A DNA stretch of 64,000 nucleotides from Cherax quadricarinatus (lineage: Eukaryota > Arthropoda > Malacostraca > Decapoda > Parastacidae). The first letter of the stretch is position 1. Every line of letters begins with the position of its first letter. The notes under the pieces were generated by a model. That model did no database searches and was not told the origin of the DNA. It saw only the letters and a program-made list of their open reading frames with translations. Shown here one piece after another: positions 56,501-64,000 of the stretch. Made by a program: the position numbers and the translations under genes. The stretch lies in assembly GCF_038502225.1 (NCBI RefSeq), contig NC_091382.1, positions 15,024,144 to 15,088,143 on the forward strand, written 5' to 3'.

Positions 56501-59500
56501 CAAGGGAAGGGGTGGTCAAGTGCTTCACAAGGGAAGGGGTGGTCAAGTGCTCCACAAGGGAAGAGGTGATCAAGTGCTTCACAAGGGAAGGGGTGGTCAA
56601 GTGCTTCACAAGGGAAGGGGTGGTCAAGTGCTTCACAAGGGAAGGGGTAGTCAAGTGCTTCACAAGGGAAGGGGTGGTCAAATGCTTCACAAGGGTAGGG
56701 GAGGGTCAAGTGCTTCACAAAGGAAGGGTTGGTCAAGCGCTTCACAAGGGTAGGGGAGGGTCAAGTGCTTCACAAGGGAAGGGGTGGTCAAGTGCTTCAC
56801 GAGGGAAGGGGTGGTCAAGTGCTTCACAAGGGAAGGGGTGGTCAAGTGCTTTACAAGGGAAGGGGTAGTCAAGTGCTACACAAGGGAAGGGGTGGTCAAG
56901 TGCTTCACAAGGGAAAGGGTGGTCAAGTGCTTCACATGGGAAGGGGTGGTCAAGTGCTCCACAAGGGAAAGGGGTGGTCAAGTGCTTCACAAGGGAAAGG
57001 GTAGTCAAGTGCTTCACAAGGGAAGGGGTGGTCAAGTGCTTCACAAGGGTAGGGGAGGGTCAAGTGCTTCACAAGGGAAGGGTTGGTCAAGTGCTTCACA
57101 AGGGTAGGGGAGGGTCAAGTGCTTCACAAGGGAAGGGGTGGTCAAGTGCTTCACAAGGGAAGGGGTGGTCACGTGCTTCACAAGGGAAGGGGTGGTCAAG
57201 TGCTTCACAAGGGAAGGGGTGGTCAAGTGCTTCACAAGGGAAGGGGTGGCCAAGTGCTCCACAAGGGAAGGGGTGGCCAAGTGCTTCACAAGGGAAGGGG
57301 TGGTAAAGTGCTCCACAAGGGAAGGGGTGGCCAAGTGCTTCACAAGGGAAGGGGTGGTCAAGTGCTTCACAAAGGAAGGGGTGGTCAAGTGCTTCACAAG
57401 GGAAGGGGTGGTCAAGTGCTTCACAAAGGAAGGGATAGTCAAGTGCTTCACAAGGGAAGGGGTGGTCAAGTGCTCAACAAGGGAAGGGGTGGTCAAGTGC
57501 TTCACAAGGGAAGGGGTGGTCAAGTGCTTCACAAGGAAAGGGGTGGTCAAGAGCTTCACGAGGGAAGGGGTAGTCAAGTGCTTCACAAGGGAAGGGGTGG
57601 TCAAGTGCTTCACAAGGGTAGGGGAGGGTCAAGTGCTTTACAAGGGAAGGGTTGGTCAAGTGCTTCACAAGGGAAGGGGTGGCCAAGTGCTCTACAAGGG
57701 AAGGGGTGATCTAATGCTTCACAAGGGAAGGAGTGGTCAAGTGCTCCACAAGCGAAGGGTTGGTCAAGTGCTTCACAAGGGAAAGGGTGGCCAAGTGCTT
57801 CACAAGGGAAGGGGTGGTCAAGTGTTTCACAAAGGAAGGGGTGGACAAGTGCTTCACAAGGGAAGGGATGGTCAAGTGCTTCACAAGGGAAGTTTTGGTC
57901 AAGTGCTTCACAAGGGAAGGGGTGGTCAAGTTCTTCACAAGGGAAGGGGTGGCCAAGTGCTTCACAAAGGAAGGGGTGGTTAAGTGCTTCACAAGTGAAG
58001 GGGTGGTCAAGTGCTTCACAAGGGAAGGGATGGTCAAGTGCTTCACAAGGGAAGGGGTGGCCAAGTGCTTCACATGGGAAGGGGTAGTCAATTGCTTCAC
58101 AAGGTAAGGATTGGTCAAGTGCTTCACAAGGGAAGGGGTGGTCAAGTGCTTCACAAGGGAAGGGGTGGTCAAGTGCTTCACAAGGAAAAGGGTGGCCAAG
58201 TGCTTCACAAGGGAAGGGTTGGTCAAGTGCTTCACAAGGGAAGGGGTGTCCAAGTGCTTCACAAGGGAAGGGGTGGTCAAGTGTTTCACAAGGGAAGAGG
58301 TGGTCAAGTGCTTCACAAGGGAAGAGGTGGCCATGTGCTTCACAATGGAAGGGGTGGTCAAGTGTTTCACAAGGGAAGGGGTGGCCAAGTGCTTCACAAG
58401 GGAATGGGTGGTCAAGTGCTTCACAAGGGAAGTGGTGGCTAAGTGCTTCACAAAGGATGGGGTGGTCAAGTGCTTCACAAGAGAAGGGGTTGTCAAGTGT
58501 TTCACAAGGGAAGGGGTGGTCAAGTGTTTCACAAGGGAAGGGGTGGCCAAGTGCTTCACAAGGGAAGGGGTGGTCAAGTGCTTCACAAGGGAAGGGGTGG
58601 CCAAGTGCTTCACAAGCAAAGGGGTGGTCAAGTGTTTCACAAGGGAAGGGGTGGTCAAGTGCTTCACAAGGGAAGGGGTGGTCAAGTGCTTCACAAGGGA
58701 AGGGGTGGTCAAGTGCTTCACAAGGGAAGGGGTGGTCAAGTGTTTCACAAGGGAAGGGGTGGTCAAGTACTTCACAAGGGAAGGGGTAGTCAAGTGCTTC
58801 ACAAGGGAAGGGGTGGTCAAGTGCTTCACAAGGGAAGGGGTGGTCAAGTGCTTCAGAAGGGAAGGGGTGGTCAAGTGCTTCACAAGGGAAGGGGTGGTCA
58901 AGTGCTTCACAAGGGAAGGGGTGGTCAAGTGCTTCACAAGGGAAGGGGTGGTCAAGTGCTTCACAAGGGAAGGGGTGGTCAAGTGCTTCAGAAAGGAAGG
59001 GGTGGTCAAGTGCTTCACAAGGGAAGGGGTGGTCAAGTGCTTCACAAGGGAAGGGGTGGTCAAGTACTTCACAAGGGAACGGGTGGCCAAGTGCTTTGCA
59101 AGGGAAGGGGTTGTCAAGTGCTTCACAAGGGGAGGGCTGGTCAAGTACTTCACATGGGGAGGGCTTGTCAAGTACTTCACAAGGGGATGGCTGGTCAAGT
59201 ACTTCACAAGGGAATGGGTGGTCAAGTACTTCACAAGGGAAGGGGTGGTCAAGTACTTCACAAGGGAAGGGTTGGTGAAGTGCTTCACAAGGGGAGGGGT
59301 GGTTAAGTGCTTCACAAGGGGAGGGCTGGTCAAGTACTTCACAAGGGGAGGGCTGGTCAAGTACTTCACAAGGGGAGGGCTGGTCAAGTACTTCACAAGG
59401 GGAGGGCTGGTCAAGTACTTCACAAGGGGAGGGCTGGTCAAGTACTTCACAAGGGGAGGGCTGGTCAAGTGCTTCACAAGGGAAGGGGTGGTCAAGTGCT

Positions 59501-59665
59501 TCACAAGGGAAGGGCTGGTCAAGTACTTCACAAGGGGAGGGCTGGTCAAGTACTTCACAAGGGAAGGGCTGGTCAAGTACTTCACAAGGGAAGGGCTGGT
59601 CAAGTACTTCACAAGGGGAGGGCTGGTCAAGTACTTCACAAGGGAAGGGCTGGTCAAGTGTTTCA
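53580..59665. repeat. 27-bp minisatellite, second section, with 1.2-kb higher-order duplication
   Basis: About 220 units of 27 bp: GTGGTCAAGTGCTTCACAAG plus GGAAGGG. It is the 28-bp unit less one base with TA changed to AA. Segment 54190-55667 recurs almost unchanged at 55668-56885: a marker variant at 54480 recurs at 55968, and one at 55501 recurs at 56719. The offset falls from 1488 to 1218 because an internal 270-bp (ten-unit) duplication at 54970-55240 exists only in the first copy. From about 59110 on, GGGCTGGTCAAGTACTTCAC variants dominate. Open frames up to 651 codons on both strands result from the 27-bp period. Confidence 0.95.
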
Positions 59666-59936
59666 CAGTAAACAGGTGTTGTCAGTATATGTCAAACAAC
59701 CACTGTGAAAGAATAGGGAAATTCCAAGTGTTTTCGTGACTTCTTACATTATCAAGGAAATATAAAAACAATACATCAAAGGAAGGCATATAAAGGGTCA
59801 AGACTACACCTCACCATCACATCCCACTACTAAGCAACACCTCACACACGCCTGACAACACCCTATTATGTGAAACACACCTAATACTCTACCCAAGAAT
59901 TAGGATTTATTACTTGTTAAATGTATTATTAAATTC
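59666..59936. other. Penelope 3' flank
   Basis: No gene. It lies between the minisatellite and the end of the minus-strand Penelope frame and is probably the element's 3' UTR. Confidence 0.4.
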
Positions 59937-60761
59937 TTACGAAATTCTATTAATTATAAATGGATCTAATTTATATAAACTAAGGGAAATATTCATATTA
60001 TTGTCAAAGATGCTTTTTATGAAACAAGATTCAATTATGTTCCTGTCAACCATGGACTTTCTTGATTCAAGTTTCTCAACTTTTTGAAAATCAATTGGAT
60101 GGTTAAAATCTCTCACATGAATAAATAGAGCATTGGAATCTTGTCCAGTTCTAATGCAATATTTATGTTGTTATAATCTTAGTTCGAGACTTTTACCAGT
60201 TTGACCGTAATAAACTTGATCGCAAATTTTACAAGGAATCTTATAGACGAATCCCTCAGCATTTTGGGGGGAATTCTTTATCAAAATTTTTTTTACTGTA
60301 TCAAGATTTTTAAATACAACTTTGATATTAAAAGTCTTAAGAAGAGAAGGCATATCAACCAAGTTTTCATGGTAAGGGAGAACCAACATATTTTTACTTG
60401 AATAAGGCTGGTTGTCCCTTTTTGTATAGTAAAAAGTATTTCTAGCAATTTTAAATGATTTATCAATTACGTTTCTTGGGAATTTCAAATCATTAGCTAT
60501 TTCATAAATTTTTAATATATCCTCATCTATGAACTCTGGACAAATACGTAAAGTTCTCAAAAACATTGATGAGAAAACCGTCGGTTTAACTCTATCTTGA
60601 TGTGAAAAATAATAGTGGACATAGGAACAATTATTTGTAGGTTTTCTGTAAATTTTAAATTTGTAGTCATTATTACCCTTAATAATTAAAACATCTAGTT
60701 GTGAGGCAAGATGAGACACGAACTTTGGAATAATTAACTTATATAACTGAGGCAGTGTAAA
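59937..60761 (-). pseudogene. Penelope-like element: reverse transcriptase C-terminus and GIY-YIG endonuclease
   Basis: On the minus strand from 60761 the frame runs LPQLYKLIIPKFVSHLAS, then QLDVLIIKGNNDYKFKIYRK, the primer-grip and thumb region. It goes on with RVKPTVFSSMFLRTLRIC, then FVYKIPCKICDQVYYGQTGK, the GIY-YIG start with its C-x2-C. A TAA at 60173-60171 interrupts. The same frame then continues QHKYCIRTGQDSNALFIHV and DFNHPIDF to a final stop at 59939-59937, which is the expected end of the family. So the only visible lesion is one nonsense codon, plus 5' truncation. It lies sense-parallel in the receptor's 9.1-kb intron. Confidence 0.8.
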
Positions 60762-61099
60762 CTAAATAATGATCAAGTTTCTTTCAAACTAGTATGCATT
60801 TGATTGCAGTTTTACGAATTCTGTGCATATTTCTGTTAATTCTGTGCAGATTTCTCCAAGAATACAATGTCATTTTAATTTGCATATTAAAATCTATCTG
60901 TACATATATCCAAAGACTTCCAAGATTATCTTATATACAATAAGAATTTGTATAGTGAATGTTGATAATCTTAGCCTTTTAGTTCTTGCTTCAGTAGAGA
61001 AATAAATTAACAGATTTAACTACAAAGTCCTAACAGTTTATAACGTATGTTTAGAGAATTTGTCAAGATATATATAAAACATTTCAAATTTAATCTTAC
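60762..61099. other. AT-rich intron sequence
   Basis: Between the Penelope fragment and the FN3 exon's donor I see only AT-rich intronic DNA. Confidence 0.5.
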
Positions 61100-61320
61100 C
61101 ATAACATTGACAACGTAACCAGTCGAGGGTTGTAGATCACTGATAACAAATATATAGAGTATTGGTGAGATATTCGACTGATTAACCAATATATTGTTTA
61201 GATACCAGGAGATGTGCCAGTTCTGAAGTATCCCATTCATTTGCGTAGGCGGTGACCAGGAGATAGTGACCTCAGTTGTGGTGCTGCTGTCCTGCCTGAG
61301 GCTGGTGGGTGCCGTAGCCT
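61100..61320 (-). CDS. Receptor exon encoding most of an FN3 domain
   Basis: The exon follows a CCTTGAACAG acceptor (CAG at 61323-61321) and precedes a GTAAGA donor from 61099. Two bases complete a split codon, then 73 codons run from ATAPTSLRQDSSTTTEVT through ISWSPPTQMNGILQNWHISW to DLQPSTGYVVNVM. This is a fibronectin type III fold: the conserved W of strand B, SPP, a Y/F-x-Y-like strand C, and the L-P-T-Y pattern of strands E-F. The last strand (ARNGAG) comes from the exon at 51792-51991, in phase. There is a potential N-glycosylation site at NQS. Upstream exons with more extracellular domains must lie beyond the right edge. Confidence 0.88.
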
Positions 61321-61323
61321 CTG

Positions 61324-61639
61324 TTCAAGGTGCAGCGTCGCCAAGGTAAACACATAAAATTAGAAGTATAAAAAAATATTTCTTTAGTAACAGAATAAGT
61401 CCAACATGGCATACAATAAACCACGGAATTGGAGTGGACTAAACCCATGGAAAATGAGTCCTAAAACTGAAGGTCAGTGCATAAACCACTCGGTCAGTTT
61501 ACTTGGTTTAACTACAATCGGTTTCGTGAGTCGAGATATACAATAAAGTTTCTCGTATATTTATTAGTGTTGATTCTTTCATCTCATGTTTAATTCGTAC
61601 TAATTAAAAATTTTTAATACATAGTTTAAAGTTTTGCAT
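61324..61639. other. Intron sequence
   Basis: No feature recognised; upstream intron of the FN3 exon. Confidence 0.45.
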
Positions 61640-61900
61640 TTGATTATTGCCGGGGCAAAACTACCGTAAACTTGACTCGGTATAATTATTGCCGGGGCAA
61701 AACTACCGTAAACTTGACTCTGTATAATTATTGCCGGGGCAAAACTACCGTAAACTTGACTCCGTATAATTATTGCCAGTGCAAATCTACCGTAAACTTG
61801 ACTCGGTATAATTATTGCCGGTGCAAAACTACCGTAAACTTGACTCCGTATAATTATTGCCGGTGCAAAACTACCGTAAACTTGACTCGGTATAATTATT
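61640..61900. repeat. 42-bp minisatellite, about 6 copies
   Basis: The unit is 42 bp: GACTCGGTATAATTATTGCC plus GGGGCAAAACTACCGTAAACTT. It contains two nested dyads, CGGTA with TACCG and TTGCC-GG-GGCAA. Variants are CGGT/CTGT/CCGT at one site and GGGGC/GGTGC/AGTGC at another. Confidence 0.93.
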
Positions 61901-62088
61901 TCATTTATATGTATAACCGGATATGACACTTGTAAAATTCGATCGTCCTGTCAAACTGGCAAATCTGACTGTTATTTTCACAAAGTAATTCAGCTCATGA
62001 ATTAAGTGGTGTGAGGGAATGTTCGCCACGAAATTGACAGAACCTTTGAATCACAGTTAGTCTAAGTTTAATGAGAAGCTTGTTACTA
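61901..62088. other. Unique intron sequence
   Basis: No features seen. Confidence 0.4.
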
Positions 62089-62246
62089 ATGACTCACGAA
62101 ATCTTAATGACACGATTGCAAATAAACCATACCACGGGAGGGATGGAACCCGCGATCAGAGTCACGAAACTCCAGACTGCGCGTCAGTCTGGAGTTTTGT
62201 GAGTCTATGATCGCGGGTTATATCCCGTCAGTGGTATGGATTGGTT
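62089..62246 (-). mobile_element. Inverted tRNA-derived foldback element, copy 3, collapsed centre
   Basis: The left side has the full tail in minus orientation (CGTGTCATTAAGATTTCGTG on minus) and the tRNA-like body; the right side is a shorter inverted body ending GGTATGGATTGG. The centre CTCCAGACTG...CAGTCTGGAG joins the two arms almost directly, so the A-box parts are missing. The B box is degraded (GGTTATATCCC). I could not find a clear target duplication. Confidence 0.65.
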
Positions 62247-62299
62247 TTTCAAGGACTGTTGTGGGAAATAATTGGAATAAAATACCTACACAACAGAAA

Positions 62300-62460
62300 A
62301 ATGAACACATAAGCAGTATAATATGATCTTTCATTGACAACGTTTCGCCCACACAGTGGACTTTATCAGGTCACAAACAGACCTGTTTGTGACTTGATAA
62401 AGCCCACTATGTGGGCTTTATCCGTTCCCACCTGACCTACAGCCAAGGGTTCTACCCCCC
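62300..62460. mobile_element. Penelope-terminus fragment with inverted half-copy
   Basis: On the minus strand CTGATAAAGTCCAC...GTGGGCGAAACGTTGTCA resembles a hammerhead, but the essential G8 position is A (CTGATAA). A second partial copy follows in plus orientation (CTTGATAAAGCCCACTATGT). Confidence 0.45.
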
Positions 62461-62992
62461 CTGGAAGTGCTCCTAGCTACCCTCTAACTACATCATGCCA
62501 GTGAAACCTTACTGAAATAAACCTGTATTAGTCAACGGCATTTAGTGAACCCTCCAAACTACCCTGCTACCTATCAGCGCTACCAAGAAGAGACATTACA
62601 TGTGTATATGTTTGCACTTGCATTTAGTGAATGGTTTTATCCTCTTAATTATAAGTAGTTCCTCCCTCCTTATTAAGTATCTAGATATTGTTAACCTTGC
62701 TGGTTAAGAAAGTTAACCTCATTTGTTTGTATTAATTAGATTATTTGACTCTGCTGATTAATAAAGTTGCTTCATTTAAATTCCTATAATTCTATTCGTA
62801 TCTGAAGCATGGTAGACGCGTCACTTGAGTCCTTCAGCAGTGTTTGATAGTGATGTCTGGCAGCAATAAGGTACTGTCTTGATGTCTGGTACCTCATTTA
62901 ATTCTCTCTCTAACATGTCTCGTTTAACTAATCACTATAGTAAGTCACACAATACCAAGATTTTCCTTGATTATTTATTTTATAGACACAGA
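62461..62992. other. Unique sequence
   Basis: No coding, RNA or repeat features identified. Confidence 0.4.
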
Positions 62993-62996
62993 TTTA

Positions 62997-63055
62997 CCAT
63001 ACCACGGGCGGGGATTGAACTCGTGGCGAGTGAGTCGTAAAACTCCAGCCAGCTC
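62997..63055 (-). mobile_element. Single-arm fragment of the tRNA-derived foldback element
   Basis: Minus-oriented ACCATACCACGGGCGGGGAT and the following B-box-like region (ATTGAACTCG) match one arm of the copies at 12946 and 45156, without a partner arm. It abuts the 27-bp array at 63057. Confidence 0.55.
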
Positions 63056-63056
63056 A

Positions 63057-63437
63057 CGTTCATAACCTGGGATCCTCACCTCACGTACCTAACCTGGGAT
63101 ACTCATCTCACGTACGTAACCTGGTATCCCTATCTCACGTACCTAACCCGGGATCCTCATCTCACGTACCTAACCCGAGATCCTCATCTTACGTACCTAA
63201 CCCGGGATCCTCATCTCACGTACCTAACCCGAGATCCTCATCTCACGTACCTAACCCGGGATCCTCATCTCACGTACCTAACCCGGGATCCTCATCTCAC
63301 GTACCTAACCCGGGATCCTCATCTCACGTACCTAACCCGGGATCCTCATCTCACGTACCTAACCCGGGATCCTCATCTCACGTACCTAACCCGGGATCCT
63401 CATCCCACGTACCTAACCCGTGATCGTCACCTCACGT
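63057..63437. repeat. 27-bp minisatellite, about 14 copies
   Basis: The unit is GTACCTAACCCGGGATCCTC plus ATCTCAC, with the palindromes CCCGGG and GGATCC in most units. Confidence 0.95.
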
Positions 63438-63664
63438 AAGCTAATGTAAGAATACGACAGATAAGCTTAAATTTATTTAATATTTTTTAATGTCTACGAA
63501 ATAAATTATTTTTTCGTTATGCTCAGACTGATTTTCTCAGATTTATTGTATCAACAAACTTTCACTCGGATTTCTCTTTCTCGGAAGAAATCTCCCTTGA
63601 TATTTACCCCAAACTCACTGGTTTTGATTCTGCACGACAATGATTGTTGGCCTAAGCAATGCAT
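63438..63664. other. Unique AT-rich sequence
   Basis: No features seen. Confidence 0.4.

Positions 63665-64000
<336 letters not shown>

Noticed and set aside
53969..59739. Many long frames (up to 651 codons) on both strands
   Set aside because: The 27-bp stop-free unit leaves up to five frames open; synonymous-like patterns are absent and the region is an intron by splice evidence.

Overview
The window looks like a decapod crustacean (crayfish, lobster or crab type) nuclear genome. The evidence is spliced host exons, Penelope-like elements with hammerhead-ribozyme termini, CR1/L2-, Jockey- and RTE-type LINE debris, tRNA-derived dispersed repeats, and extreme minisatellite load. Assignment to decapods rests on my recognition of these repeats, not on a search. 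By my count about 33 kb (roughly 52 %) of the 64 kb is tandem arrays with units of 17-45 bp. Nearly all long open frames in those arrays arise because the unit length is a multiple of three; they are not genes.

Host genes lie on the minus strand. (1) A single-pass cell-surface receptor has three exons whose splice phases fit exactly: half an FN3 domain (61100-61320), the end of that FN3 domain plus the transmembrane helix (51792-51991), and the cytoplasmic tail with stop codon (44337-44736). Its 9.1-kb and 7.1-kb introns are filled with minisatellites and transposons. A 31-bp array carrying AATAAA on the sense strand starts directly after the stop codon. (2) A probable first exon with a signal peptide (4498-4578) opens a second gene that runs off the left edge. 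(3) A broken spliced gene (39870 to about 31850) belongs to an unnamed family I recognise from arthropod predicted proteins. It was hit by a 6-kb LTR retrotransposon, an inverted hammerhead element and a LINE fragment, and also carries stops and frameshifts.

The LTR element (33724-39737) is Ty3/Gypsy by reverse transcriptase and RNase H, but its integrase precedes the reverse transcriptase, the order typical of Gmr1-type elements. It is flanked by a 5-bp target duplication, and removing it restores the interrupted exon's reading frame. It carries one frameshift, one nonsense codon and a 160-bp deletion in the 3' LTR.

Layout: 1-2178 array; 2179-4660 intron, 32-bp array and signal-peptide exon; 4695-6272 arrays and AT-rich DNA; 7085-8335 LINE remnant; 8700-12850 two abutting arrays; 12946-13251 foldback element; 14498-19744 26-bp array; 20184-22980 LTR-like sequence and Penelope termini; 22995-29648 17-bp array; 30187-30855 Penelope fragment; 31335-39870 broken gene with its insertions; 41111-44310 arrays; 44337-61320 receptor exons with intronic LINEs, a foldback element, arrays and a Penelope fragment; 61640-64000 small arrays, more foldback copies and a TA microsatellite.

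Most notable observations: an inverted-pair tRNA-like element bounded by 9-bp target duplications at two sites; a minisatellite that grew out of a LINE coding sequence; an array of polyadenylation hexamers in a receptor 3' UTR; hammerhead ribozyme folds; and the integrase-first Gypsy element.
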